Assembly: GCA_031472005.1 (NCBI GenBank)
Contig: PZJY01000008.1
Location: forward strand, 1,798,001-1,862,000
Direction of reading: 5' to 3'
Source: Tetracladium setigerum
Taxonomy: Eukaryota; Ascomycota; Leotiomycetes; Helotiales
Length of the DNA stretch: 64,000 nt
Below the pieces are notes generated by a model. It searched no databases. It was not told the origin of the DNA and saw only the letters and a list, made by a program, of their open reading frames with translations. The first letter of the stretch is position 1, and each line of letters begins with the position of its first letter. Below, one piece after another: positions 22,969 through 35,035 of the stretch. Made by a program: the position numbers and the translations under genes.

Positions 22969-23385
22969 TGTTGCTGGAAGAGCTTGATTTGATGTTGTGG
23001 TTTTGATGTTGTGGTTTTGGTGTCGGGAATGCTATTAGAGGAGTGTGGTTGTGATGAAAGGCAGAAATTAGTCGGCAGAAAAAGCTGTGCCGGACGTTCC
23101 TGCTGTTGAAGAGCACAAGAGTGGATCTGTCTTGTCACACTTCACTTTACAGTACATGACTTGGTCACTTGGCAGCATAACTTATGCAGGGAAATATTGA
23201 AGTCGAACATTTTACTCGATGCTGAGAAACAAGTATGTTTGATCAACTTTTCAATCCAGGAAATTATTCTTGTACACAATAATGCTCAATGCTGAGAAAC
23301 AAGTATATTTGACTACTTTTCAAACCAGATAATTATTCATATACACATTAATAAGGCAGAATCAACCAATTCAAAATGTGATCAA
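22969..23385. other. Upstream region of the terpene synthase
   Basis: 417 nt between the terpene synthase start and the aminopeptidase stop codon, both on the minus strand. It contains the tandem duplication described separately and no gene. Confidence 0.5.
23215..23352. repeat. Imperfect tandem duplication, unit about 69 nt, two copies
   Basis: Copy one (23215-23283) and copy two (23285-23352) both begin CTC(G/A)ATGCTGAGAAACAAGTAT and end in TACACA(A/T)TAAT. By eye they match at well over four fifths of positions, with one single-base gap. The array sits just downstream of the aminopeptidase stop codon. Confidence 0.88.
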
Positions 23386-25081
23386 TTAAATGACCCATTT
23401 TCCACCCTTCCTCTCGAAGTTATAAGCACCTCTCTTCTGAATCTCTCTCTTGGCTGCCTTTGGTGGGAAGCTCTCCCAGCTTCGGGCATAAGTGGCAACT
23501 GCGTGAGCAATACCCTTGGTGATTTGAATCCAAGCCCCCATGTTAGTATTCTTGAGGATATCGCGAGCAGTGTGGTAGTTTGGATCATAGATAATCCCAG
23601 CAGTTCCACCGAAGCGCGTGACCTCCTCGGCTGTCTTAACTCCATCGGCGCCACTGGTGAGGCCACCGGCAGCGATTCCAACGTCAAGGAATGGGCCGTA
23701 ATCGGATCGTCCGTCAAAGGCAGTAGGGTTGAATGGAAGTTGAGCGTCCTTGGGGAAGTAATCCTCCCAGAGCTTCTCCACTTCGGCGGACCCTGGAGCA
23801 CCGCTGATGTTGAAGGATGATCCGTCTCCATCATAAACTGTTGAATTGGTTGTTAGTTTATATCCCGTGAATAGCTCTCGGAAATCCGAAAAATATTGAA
23901 GTGATGATACATACTTTCGTAGACAAAGTTGGGGAGGCAATCATGTCGAAGTTGAGATAGACACGAATCTTGTCAAGCTCTTCCTCTGATAGATTCTCAA
24001 CATAGTGGGTAGCACCGAGAAGACCCTCCTCCTCACCAGACCACCATCCAAATCGGACAGCGTTGTTGATCGAAAATTTGGTGAGTTGGAGAGCGACTTC
24101 GAGAATACCAATTGAGCCAGATCCGTTGTCGTTAATGCCTGGGCCTTCCTCAACAGAGTCGGTGTGCGCACCAAGAGCAAGCACGTTTTCGTGGTCACCA
24201 GTCTTTGTCTCAGCAATGACGTTGTATCTGTAAAATGTCAATTGGTGCATAATTTTTAGGCGGGAAATACTCACGTGAGAACTGATGTCAACTTAATGCT
24301 CAACCCAGCAGTTTGCGGAGTTCCAGCAGCCAGAGCAGCGATGAATGCAACGCCACTCTCTTGCGAGATACCAAAAGTTGGAACATAATCTCCTGGCCCT
24401 CCGAGAGTACCTTGGATAACCGTGTTTGCAACATTGTTGTAAATCACCGCTCCCACAGCGCCAGCTGCCTTAGCCAATGTGGACTTCACCGCAAAAGCAC
24501 AAGTTCCACGACTAATGAGCGCAACCTTGCCAGCCACGGTTGCAGGGTAGTCCGCCTACAATTCTATCAGTATTGGTTTTTTGGAACCTCAATAGAATAT
24601 ACGTACAGCAGTACATCCGACGTTTGCAACAGGGACAAGGCCGGCGGATGGAGTTCCTTCGGGCGAGAAGGACATTGGTGCCGAGTCAATAGTAGCCCCA
24701 TTGACGGTCAGGTTTCCAGCGATGGAGTCAACAGAGAATGGCTGAATGGAAACATCATAGTATCCGGTAGCGACCAAGGTATCGTAGAGGTAGTTGACAG
24801 TCAAATTGTGACCGGGTGTTCCAATGTATCGATTGCGGCCCTCGTGAGAGTATGCGAAGTCCTGGAAAAGTTGACCTTTCTTCAGGATCTCGGAACGGTA
24901 AAGAATGCGGCGCAATTGGTTCTGAAAGATAGATCTGATTAGATTACTTTAATTGTGATTTAGAGAAAGGGAAGCATACAGATTGAACTAGGGGAAGTGC
25001 TCGAGAGTTAATCGGAGATGGAGCAGCCTCAGCAAGAGCTGCGAGAGCCACAACAACAGTAGTAGACCAAGTGAGCTGCAT
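23386..25081 (-). CDS. Secreted M28 zinc aminopeptidase with PA domain
   Basis: Removes N-terminal residues from peptides outside the cell. Exons: 25081-24980, 24921-24607, 24555-24275, 24227-23915, 23837-23386. A signal peptide is clear (TTVVVALAALAEAAP). The PA insert includes GKVALISRGTCAFAVKS. Catalytic M28 residues: LGAHTDSV (His and Asp ligands), GINDNGSG (bridging Asp), WWSGEEEGLLGATHY (catalytic Glu pair), FDGRSDYGPF (Asp) and PNYHTARD (last His). Exon 4 needs one extra base in the G4 run 23931-23934 (C run on the coding strand) to read MIASPNFVYE; the total is then 1464 nt, 487 residues. It resembles the leucine aminopeptidase/aminopeptidase Y group. Confidence 0.9.
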
Positions 25082-28000
25082 TATGGGCAGGAGATTTCAA
25101 ACTGTGAGGACTGGTTGAATCTTGACGAGGCACGATCCTCGGAGAGGGGATGTTCATGGTTTTATAGCTTTCGGCCAGTTCGGCCAGCGGAATATGCAGC
25201 AGAGGATTCCAAGCAGGATACAGGCAGGCACCCCTCATCCTGAAGGTCTGCCAAGGTGAGTTGCCATGTTGATCCTCAAATTGTAAGTCGCCAGAGAAGG
25301 AAGGTATCACACCTGTGCCCTGCAAGCTTCCCGCCTTTTATGCATATTACCTATAGTGCTCAGTGACCTGTTAATACGACATTATTCCGAACAAGCATGC
25401 GATTGGAAGGAATACTAACGGCGGTCGGCCGTAGTGTGGCAACACAATACCGTAACTTTCAGTACCTGAATGCCAAGCGCGGAAGGCAGTTAAAATGCTT
25501 AAGGTAAGCAGATGATTTGTCCGCTGTTGTCCGGGGAGATCTGGCGGCACAGCAACAGTGCCATGCAATACCGTAATTGGGCAGGTTATCTTGCCCTTCT
25601 ATCTCTCCACGAGTCAGCGAGCCACACAATCTTCAGAGGGCGGGTATTACCTACATAAGTATTCGCAACCATGCCAATATTGACGTTGGAGGGAGCCGAG
25701 GCTGAAAGTGGAAGGTGCCAAGACTGATAATCGGAGGCCAAGGCGCAGACAACTTACAACTCGATCGGTAAGCCTTTTGAGATCCTCGGCATGAGCTTGT
25801 GTTCCCTTGCAGTTCCCTTGGTAAAGTACAACAAAACCGCCGTTTATTAGGCAGTTCCTAGGTACAGTACAGTACTAGACCTTCCCTATTGATAATAACG
25901 TACGATGAGGCGTTCTTGACCTTCACATACCCATGAAATGGGTAGGGCGGCGGTTGGATATGGCCGCCGATTATGTATCTGCTCATACGAGAGTATATCA
26001 TCACCTCATGATTTCCCTGAAATCGTCATATCCAGTCCTGCATAGGAAACTTGGAACCCCGGATTACTCGGTTACGCCATCGTGCCGTTGGCTTCCGTCT
26101 TTGACAACCTGGTGCTAGAGGTTTAATAACAATGTCATCGTTGGATAATGCCCTTCGATGCACATTTGAACACTTCGCAAATGAGCCTCAGAGTCCATAA
26201 TTTTCTATGAACCATCAGACGAAAGCGTTCGATTGAAAGAACAAGGAATTGGAAGTTGCAGAGCTGTGTACCTTGGTCTCTTGGTTGCATTACATAACAG
26301 ACACAATGCATCACCATCTCCACCTTACTGACCTATACATTAACCACTAAATAGCCACGCCATTGCTGAGAATTACGGATGAGAGATTCTCTTGCGCATT
26401 GGATACGGCTGGCGCTAAGAGGTCTCGATGATGGGACGGACTCTTCATGCAGATATTCTGCTTCGCCCTCACTTCATACTACTTCCGCTCCCTTGCTACT
26501 GGAAGCGAAGTAGAAACGACATTGCAGACTGTGCACCGGACCCACGACTTGAGGGATCTGAACAATTCGACTCGGATTTGAACAAAACAAGCGCAAAACA
26601 AAAAGCGAAGATATCGACCAACCGGTTTACCCCCCAAAAAAGACAACAACCCAAACTTGGAGCACAACTTGGAGGTACGAATCTACACTTGTAGATGTTT
26701 TCGTGTATTCCTCTCCCCCACGAGGGGGAGAAGGAGGGAGAAGAAGAAGAAGAGAAGGAGCCGCCTGGTTGATAATGCTTCTCCTGGCATAGGGAATGGT
26801 CGAGCAGATTTGTCGATGTAATCGCAACTGATGTCTCGAGAAATATTTAGCAGAACACACCAGCATTCTTACCCAACCTGGTCTAAAGAGACCTGCGTGT
26901 AATTCTAATCGACTTGCATCGCACTCCTATGGTATTCGAAAGTCGCGACGAACGTTGCCCTACGGACCTTCTCGCATTCGGGCTCGAGACCAGGCAACCA
27001 GCCATCGGAGTCGCGTATCATCCATTTCCGTACAATTCATATTTCCGATGTCAATTGGACCTTCCTGGCGTTCGAGTAGGAGTTTTAGCGTTTTTAGAGA
27101 GGGAGAAACGCGGTCTCTCCTCGACTTGACGAACGAAGGTGACGCCAAGGCTTTAGTGGCGGATGCCTTGGCATACTTCAAGGTCAGTGACAATACACTG
27201 ATATTCTGGATACACCATCAAACTGTGTTGTAGTGATGTTGAATTCGAATACTTCCTTGGTGGCGACAAGTACGGATGTCCTCAATACTCTGGCAATTTG
27301 AATTCAGGTGCTGTTATCCGTCACGCATCCATTGAACTATGAGCAGAAGCGCCGTTTGTCGCCAAGCTAACTATCCCTTTCTTGATCCTTCGAGTTTTTG
27401 ACATCAACACCCACTTCTCCTGAAAATCTCACCGCATCGTCATCTACATGCTCCTCTCTATCCCATTTAGGCGCGATTAATTTAACCTTCATTTCGGTAG
27501 AGCACCTTGTTCGAAACGAATTCCAGATCGAGCGAATCGGAGACACTGACGAAAAGGGGGATCCAAGGAGCTGGGTGGGGCAAACATCTGAAACGATGGA
27601 TTTTTCTGGATGAAACGAAACGCTTCATCAATTCGAGGACCAACGAAGGATGGCGTGTTGTTTAGACGCTGATGCGATGGAAGCGGAACAACATATCCGA
27701 TGAACGAAATATCGACGATCGATCGATCAATCATCAAGAAATTGTCGTCCCGAGGCTCTTCTCCAAAAAAAAAAAAAAATTGGTTTACGAGGCTTCGCGA
27801 TGGTTTGAGGTGTGAGGTAAAAACAACGGCAGTTTAATAATCAACACCAAAGTAATAAGCAAAGAACAAAGACTTTCAACAAGAAAAGAATGACGCCACA
27901 ATGGAACATGCAAATTTACAATTCTGTGGTGCAGTAGATACTGTACCAAGGCTTCGCGCCTCTGCCGCGCGGGGTGATGAAACGGTGACAAGTGGGGACC

Positions 28001-28247
28001 ATCTCCGTCCGAATCCTCTTCCAAGTACAGTATCTCATCTCCTAATCTCATCTAGATGAGGCTCAGTTCGGAGGTACAGTAGTACAGTACCAGGAGGAGA
28101 GTACATAAGTAAACGTCTGAGCCTTTTTGAGAAAGTTCTCTTCCTCATTCTTCATCACACTCTCCACATTCTCTTCTTGTTTTTTTTCGTTCAAGGACAT
28201 CTTCCATTCTTTTAGATTCCTCACGTTCTTTTTTTCAAACATTCACA
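25082..28247. other. Gene-poor 3.2 kb interval upstream of the AA9 gene
   Basis: No frame here carries a recognisable domain on either strand. Visible features: a perfect 8-bp-stem hairpin near 26708-26727 (TCTCCCCC..GGGGGAGA), GATC repeats near 27717-27731, an A run of about 15 at 27765-27779, and several GTACAGTA-type motifs near 25863-25874 and 28024-28092. Confidence 0.4.
28024..28092. promoter_or_regulatory. Cluster of GTACAGTA motifs upstream of the AA9 gene
   Basis: GTACAGTA occurs about three times within 70 nt, about 155-225 nt before the AA9 start codon; a related copy (TACTGTACC) lies near 27940. A GTGGGG hexamer at about 27991-27996 fits the CreA consensus SYGGRG. The role is inferred from position only. 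Confidence 0.25.
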
Positions 28248-29429
28248 ATGAAGTCTTTCACCACCACCCTTTTCGCTGCTCTGGCTAGCAGCGTTGTTGT
28301 GTCTGGACACGCTTTCTTCCAAGAAGTTCATGTTGATGGTGTATCTGCTGGTCACAACATTGGTATCAGACAAGCACCAAACAACAACCCAGTTGAAGAT
28401 GTAGAGTCGGACAACATGATTTGCAACGTTTCCCCAACCTCGCCAAAGGATGTTATTCCAGTCAAGGCTGGATCCGTCCTCACCACCGAATGGCATCACG
28501 GCCTTAACGGCGCCGACCCCAACGATGGAGATGACCCAATTGCTGCCTCCCACAAGGGTCCTATCATTGGATACCTCGCAAAGGTTGACGATGCTGCAAC
28601 CGCTACCGTTGCCGGACTTAAGTGTATGTTCTTCATGTCTTTGATATAACTCCCAAGGCAGCCGACTAACTTGTGTTCGTCCACAGGGTTCAAGTTCTTC
28701 GAGGATGGTTACGATGGAAAGGAATGGGCTGTTGACAAGATGATTGCTGCCGATGGAAAATTCGACATGAAGCTCCCATCTTGCCTCCCAGATGGTGACT
28801 ACCTCTTCCGTGCCGAACTCATCGCTCTTCACGCTGCCGGTGGATACCCAGGAGCCCAATTCTATGTACGTTTCTCCGCGCAATCCAACTCTATCAAAAA
28901 TCACAACTAACAGATCCAACAGATGGAATGCGCTCAAATCACCGTCACCGGTGGATCTGGTTCCCTCCCAACTGACACTGTCTCCATCCCTGGTCTTTAC
29001 AACGGCACCGACCCCGGAATCAAGATCAGCATCTATGGCGACTTCGGCGACTACATCATTCCAGGACCAAAGGTCTTCACCTGCGGAGCTGGAGGAGACG
29101 AGACTCCATCCACCCCAGTCAGCTCTTCGGCTGCTGCCCCAGTTGCTACATCTTCATCTGCACCTGTCGCCTCATCCTCCGCCCCAAGTGCCACATCCTC
29201 CTCCTCTCCTGTCGTCACCGACAGCCCAGCCGTCACATCTTCCCCAGCCGCTCCCGTTGCAACTCCCACCTCTACATCTGCGCCAGTCGTTGACCTCCCA
29301 GCCGAGGAAGAAGAGGAGGATTGCGAAGACGAGGAGGAGGTCGTAGCCCCAGTTGTTGCTCGTGCCACTTACCCAGTGATGCACCGTCGTGCTCCAGATG
29401 GACACCGCGCCATGCACTTCCGTGCATAA
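28248..29429 (+). CDS. AA9 lytic polysaccharide monooxygenase, acidic C-terminal tail
   Basis: Secreted copper enzyme that oxidatively cleaves cellulose or related glucans. Exons: 28248-28623, 28687-28865, 28923-29429, total 1062 nt, 353 residues, no frameshift. The signal peptide ends at residue 20 so that His21 (HAFFQEV) becomes the mature N-terminus, the first copper-brace ligand. The second His is one of the pair in TTEWHHG (residues 83-84). The axial Tyr is in GAQFYMECAQITV. The AA9 core ends at about residue 235 (PKVFTCG). There is no carbohydrate-binding module; a Ser/Ala/Pro/Thr-rich linker leads to a run of Glu/Asp (EEEEEDCEDEEE) and a basic end with MHRRAPDGHRAMHFRA. This tail is unusual and may be disordered or cell-associated. 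Confidence 0.93.
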
Positions 29430-31500
29430 ATCAAAATCAAAATCTCTTGAGATAGAGAAAAAGAAATCGTGTGGAAAGAAAAAGAAAGCCTTCTTGTATA
29501 TAAATTTATGACCCATGTGGGTTCTTGTGGAGTTATGCTGTGCATGATGTTTCAAAATGATGCATATGAATTAGTAGGGCGAATTATATGTCTGAATGTT
29601 CAAATAACTATTGTTTTCGATGCGTGAGTGATTAAGTGAGATGTGTTCAAAGGCTGAGAAATTCTGTTTTCCAAAAGAGGATTCATATTACTTGATATGA
29701 AGGGCGGGAAATCATGAAGGGATATGGTACTTTTGACGACAGGCTTCTGTATCTTGCACCTATGTTGTCTCTCCAATTCAAATATAAATTCAGAGAACTG
29801 GTAGCTAACAACATTCTTGTGACTTTTGAATGTAGAAGTATATAATTCGTAAAGTATCGTCTTTCCAAAATCATGGTTCAGGAATCTGGAGGCTTACGTA
29901 AGCTTGTCCAACCTCAAATCTAGCCCTCGAAATCGGAAGACGGAAAACCACGATCCAGTTGCTCGACGCTCGTTGAGTACAACAGACACCATTAATGCGC
30001 TGTTTAAACTCAGCTGCGCTTGGTCGTAAGGTCTATCAAGTCTTGTGAAGCTTCCTGGTACTACTCCCTCTGCAGGTCTTCAGAAACCGGCTAACGTCCA
30101 GACATCGCAGACCAACCTAGCGACTACCCGAGTATACGAGCCATTCCATTTGCGTACGACATGATATGGCGGAAAGCTCGTGTCATTGTTCAGATTCCTG
30201 TTGCAAAGGTTGAACGCCATGCACACTGCCATTGTGTACTCATTTGTACAGCCAGACTGGAACCTCTCGATCCGTCGTTCGTCCGACTTCATGATGGGAG
30301 GAGGGGCCCATACGAAATACGGAGTACACGGCTCGAGGGCCCTGGCAGTTTGCCAGCGGTGTGAATATAGATATAGTTGAGGCTTGTGGCTATATGCGTG
30401 GAGGAAGAGCAGGATACAAAGTGGGAACACTCCCTGTGCTAGGAAGTAGGGGTGGGTTGACACTTGATAGTGCAGTCCGTCTTGAGTCCCCCGGCTAGGT
30501 GGCCACGTCATGTAATATGCGCATTTGTGGAAGTTTCTCAGGGCTGAATGTTCTAGTGGCATGGTTCTCAAGTTGAGATCGTGTTGAACGGTACCCTGCA
30601 CCTCACTAGTTACGTGCAAGTTTGAGCAATCTCCTTGCTTGAATGAAGCAACGAGGTATCTATTCTTGTCTGAGTGGACGATCTATCATGCAAAAAATCC
30701 TGCTCACTTGCCGCAAATAAATGTTGCTATATATGCGAGGGCTTCTGAAGCAGATCTTTATGCTGCCATTTTGGCTTTTTACCTCGTCATATCAATAAGA
30801 AAGCCTGCAAGACAAACGGGACGTTCACTGTTGGGATAAACTCTTCTTGGCACAGGAAAGCTGCATGAAATACCTCGATGAATCAGACCGAGGGCCTGGC
30901 CTCTGCTTGGTTTCTGGGGACCACAAAGCCAGAGGTTTCTTATCTAGCGAATACGATTGTCTTGAGTTGCAGGTCGTCTCTGGGAATAGCAACCACAACG
31001 TCCGAGCTGTCTTCATGTTAAGTAGTTTTCATGTCACTCGGCTCCGAACCTTTGCTTGCCGTCTTCATCCACAAAAGAAAATAAAGTTTCAGGCTTCAGC
31101 CACCAGGGGTCGCGGAACATGATGTGACGAAACTATCGATTTACAGTATTCTCGGTCAGCTGTTTTGGCCAATACTTCCGGCCTGTGGCAGTATTCAGAA
31201 GTTTTGTGTGGTCATTTGCATCTGTGGCTGCCGCCTTCACTTCGTGGTTGATCTCCCGCTTGATGTAGCCCTTAAACGCCATTGCACACCGACTCCAGAT
31301 GCCAAGACGGGACTGTTAGGTTGACTGCTAGTCTTACTTCTCAAATAAAATCAGGGGTCCTTCAACGCGGGGTTGCTCCTCCTCGAGTATTCAGAAATCA
31401 AAATAAATTGAAGGCGATTCCCAAGTAACATCTCTACTCAATCTCAACACAATTCTCAAACTTTCTCACATCCAGCATATTCTTCTTCACAGAAATCAAA
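29430..31500. other. Gene-poor 2 kb interval
   Basis: Frames of up to 179 codons (30080-30619 minus) have no domain, no sensible splice pattern and odd composition, so none is called. No RNA gene or obvious repeat seen. Confidence 0.4.
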
Positions 31501-32583
31501 ATGGCCGACCTTCCCCCTGCTACCAAATTGCCACTCGCACTTCGAAAGAACGGTAAGTTGAACTCCACACGCCATTTCTTGACCAGGGCTAAGACTTTCC
31601 CAGTTCGTGATGGATATGAAGCGAAGAAGGAAGCAAACTCAGCTAAGCTCGAGAAGCTTCTCGGGGTTCCGTGGACATTTGAAATTGATCCTCTTGCAAT
31701 CTTCCCTTATGCTGAGGAGGGTTCATATGGCAACACTTCCCTTGGAGATTGTATCAATGCGTGAGTATTCCAACGAAGCCAGAATCGATCGATCACTCGC
31801 TGACTTGAAGTAGATATATTGAGGGTCTTATTTACCATCTCGAGTATTTCATCCAATATCACAGCAAAGAAGGCGCAGACGAACTCAATGCGGTCTGCCC
31901 AACTCACACCATCACAATGGGCGCATCCACTAAGTTCAGTTACTGTGGAACCGAAGTCCAGGATGGTAAACTTGCACTTCTCTTCAATCCCAAAAACCTG
32001 GGAAGCAACGTCAACAACGTAGGGGAAAACCTTGCGGAAACCATCTCAAAGGCCCCTCAACCATCCGCCGCTCCATCCCTTTCCTACGCTGCTCGCCACT
32101 CTATCAAGACCGACTACACCGCTAAGATCGACGAATATCTTGAGAAGGCCCGCAAGCTACTCCAAAATCCCGAATTCAAGTTCGAGCCTGAATTCGAAGC
32201 GATTGGGGCGAAGTTGAGAGCCAGCAAGGATGTACGGGACGACTGGGAGTCGAATATTGGAAGCTTTGGACGAGACTACTTCTCGAGCTTTGTCGATTAC
32301 CTTGTTTACGAGAAGTTTGGAGAGGATGAGATGTTGAGGGAGGGACTAGCAGAGGCTGCTGCAAAGGGAGTCGTTGAGCTGAGAATTGTGGATAAGTTGG
32401 CCACCGAGCAGAATGGGTACAATGAGATCATTCTTGAAGATGAAAAGTTGGTGATTCAGGTATGTTTCTATGCAACTTCTAAAATTGGAGAATCGATGCT
32501 AACAAAATTCATTCTAGACCACTGCTAAGAACTTCGGCACCAACATTTACAACTCCTGTGCTAAGATTGTGGATATCTTGTAG
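31501..32583 (+). CDS. Unrecognised conserved-looking cytosolic protein
   Basis: I do not recognise the family. Exons 31501-31552, 31604-31760, 31814-32459 and 32518-32583 give exactly 921 nt, 306 residues, in frame throughout, with good GT..AG introns. The start ATG sits in a good fungal context (AAAATGGCC). No signal peptide or membrane segment is seen. Notable stretches are WTFEIDPLAIFPYAEEGSYG, DCINAYIEGLIYHLEYFIQYH and AVCPTHTITM; two Cys lie in this central part. The C-terminal half is charged and helical (KIDEYLEKARKLLQ). An upstream pyrimidine-rich leader (about 31400-31500) suggests an active promoter. Confidence 0.75.
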
Positions 32584-33117
32584 GACAGTTGATGAGCAGA
32601 TTGTGATGGGTTGGTTCTCACAGGACAGGAGTCACAGGCGAGCGTTTGTGTTTCCGACTTATAGCGTCTGAATATTTATTGTATGCTGCAACCACAATCA
32701 TGTTATTAGTCAATGTTGTTCATCGGATGAAAAATCAAAATTTCCATCCACTCTATCGTCCAAACTTCCATTGGTTTCCATGATGTGTGTGGGTAGGACT
32801 CTCTGGCAAGGCAGAATAGTCACTTGCGGTCTTGATGGCCCGCAATTGCGGCACGATATTTGAGGCGTTATTTTAAGCTTGATTCGTACATGAGCTGATT
32901 AAAGGGGGTCATGCACGCTCAAGAACCCCTCTTTTCCAAGCGAGGAGGCTGATGATGTTTCTCTTTCTCTGCCGTCTTTCGAAATTGTTACCTTGCCATC
33001 CTGTTGTTAATAATTACCCTGATGGTCCATAATTTTCCACATCTCCATGCTTCATCACTCTCTCTCTCTTCTTTCGCTTCTCACAAACTTCGTATCCACC
33101 ACCTGAATTAAATAAAA
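32584..33117. other. Intergenic region
   Basis: 3' flank of the gene ending at 32583 and promoter of the gene starting at 33118, which has a CT-rich tract (about 33056-33081) typical of fungal leaders. No gene seen. Confidence 0.45.
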
Positions 33118-34378
33118 ATGGCTGCAACACTGTATAGTTTCCCTGTATCTCTTTTCCCCTTATATTATATATATCTAACTGCCATTCTTAGACCCACCCG
33201 CATCAAGCAACATCTCCGCGATCAAATCACCTCGCCCACCTCTCCATTTGCACTCAAAACCGCATCCGTACAGAAAACCCTGGGGTACCCCATCTCTCTA
33301 GACCCAGAATGGACAATGTTGTGGAAAACACTCCAGGTCCACTTCCCCGACCCCTCAACATTCGTCCCGTACATGACACACTTGTTAATCGCCTGGTGTG
33401 ATGCCTTCGTAATCTGGCTTGAAGGCGGCGAAAATGAAGAAAATGTTGAGAAGCTCTTGGATGGAATCCGACATGGCACTGTGACTCTTTGCTTGGAGGT
33501 GTGTTTTGTTCTCATCCATTCATCCATTTTTTATCTATCTTTGAAAGGTACTGATTAGAAATAACAAGATTTCTCCTTCCTCCTCAACAAGACCAACCAC
33601 GACCTGGGATCAAGTCAAAGCAGTTTTCGTAATCACCCTACCCAAATCCGCACCCGTACAAACCCACACCATCCTCTCAGGCTTCAGCACCGATTTCCAC
33701 AATCTTTTCACGGCATCTCCACTGCTGCTTCCTGCCACGGCCACAGCCAAGCAGCACATCGAGGAGAAAGATATAGATGCCTGGGCTCATCTCTCTCTCG
33801 ATTCACCGGAAACCCATCCAATCCGTACCCCTGCTTCAACGGTGGCAAGATCAAACGATGTGGGTGAGGATTTCCTCCCGGAAATGTCGACTATTCAACG
33901 TCCGGAGGAATTGTTGAAGAGACCGCCTTATTGGATGGTCGTGAGACAGGAGGGTAGGACGAGAGTCACGGTACATGCAAGTCATGCGGGAAGTCTGGGT
34001 GTCTTGGAGGCCTATCTGAAGAGATGGTGTAGAGGTGAAATAGGACTTGTGGATCGCGTGAGTTTTTTATAGTTTTTTGGTCCCTCCTCTCCTCGGTTTT
34101 TTTGAAAGCTTTGATATGATGAAGAAGTGGGCTGATCTTTGCTGAAATCTCTGTCCGTCACAGCCACCGATTGTGACCCTTCGTCTTCAGGAGTCGCCAT
34201 TTGGGCTCGGTTTGCTCAATGATACCTTAACCTTGGAAACGGAGGGCCGTCGGGGAGGGAGGTTAGCGCAATGTTGGTGCTGGTGTTTGTGGAGAATGTG
34301 TTGGGTTATGAGCCTGTGACTGCTAGTGGGAGTGCCGGGAGTGTGTGGGAGTTCAAAAGAACACGAGGGTTCAAGTAG
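33118..34378 (+). CDS. Unrecognised protein, probable single-base loss near the 3' end
   Basis: I do not recognise the family. Proposed exons: 33118-33131, 33192-33498, 33569-34057, 34164-34378. The first intron (60 nt, with CTAAC and TTCTTAG) removes an apparently hydrophobic stretch, giving MAATLPTRIKQHL. Core stretches include PEWTMLWKTLQVHFPDP, WCDAFVIWLEGG, TILSGFSTDFHNLF and VTVHASHAGSLGVLEAYLKRW. The frame as written ends in Trp/Cys-rich text; adding one base near 34244-34254 (G-rich) restores MLVLVFVENVLGYEPV and a TAG at 34376-34378, total 1026 nt, 341 residues. Without it, the frame stops at a TGA around 34318-34320. No signal peptide is evident. Confidence 0.6.
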
Positions 34379-35035
34379 GCTTATGTCTTGTAAGGGACTC
34401 GTTGAAACTCCAGCAGAGTAGATTTTCGGAAAAGGGGAGAGGTGAAGTAAAATTGTTATTCTGTCCGATCCCGTTTCATTGTTCGAATACAACATAAATG
34501 ATACTCGTTTGGCTGATCAAGTGATCAATCTTGTTGAGGCACTCAGTAGTATCGAGATATCCTCTGTTCCGTGAGATTTGATCCTCCCGTTTGACGGTGG
34601 TGTTTTCGTTTTGAAGTCCAAGTTGTTCCCAAAAAATCATCTCGAGCCAGTGCCGCTTGTATGACAGCCGAGAATTACCCTCATTCTTAACTTCCTCCTC
34701 GACCTTCATCTGCGGTCTCCAGCTCACTTCTTGATATATATTTCTCTCATAAATTTGCTTTCGATCCAAGCTTGTATTTTAATGTAGCTATTTCGTAGTT
34801 GTATTGTATTTTGTCCCTGCTGATCTTGTGCCTTGAGTCTGCTCTTCTAGGATCGGTCTGACAGAGTTGAAAGAATTTACCCGCCGATTATTTGGAGCTT
34901 TTAGACGACTTTAAAATGGGCCCGGGTAACCATTGTTGCCGCGCCGTGCCTGAGGACCGGTTTTGAAAGAAGTTGTGTTTTATACTCGCTTTCTTGTGAG
35001 GGCATTCTTGGTGCTGTTGATTTCAATCCCGATCC
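34379..35035. other. Intergenic region between convergent genes
   Basis: 3' flanks of the gene ending at 34378 (+) and the SGNH esterase (-). The minus frame 34476-34769 has no recognisable content. No repeat seen. Confidence 0.45.

Noticed and set aside
28221..28937. 238-codon minus-strand frame opposite the AA9 gene
   Set aside because: It overlaps AA9 exons 1 and 2 entirely; the plus strand has signal peptide and copper ligands.
30080..30619. 179-codon minus-strand frame
   Set aside because: No domain, no promoter or intron support, and His/Pro/Tyr-rich text typical of chance frames.
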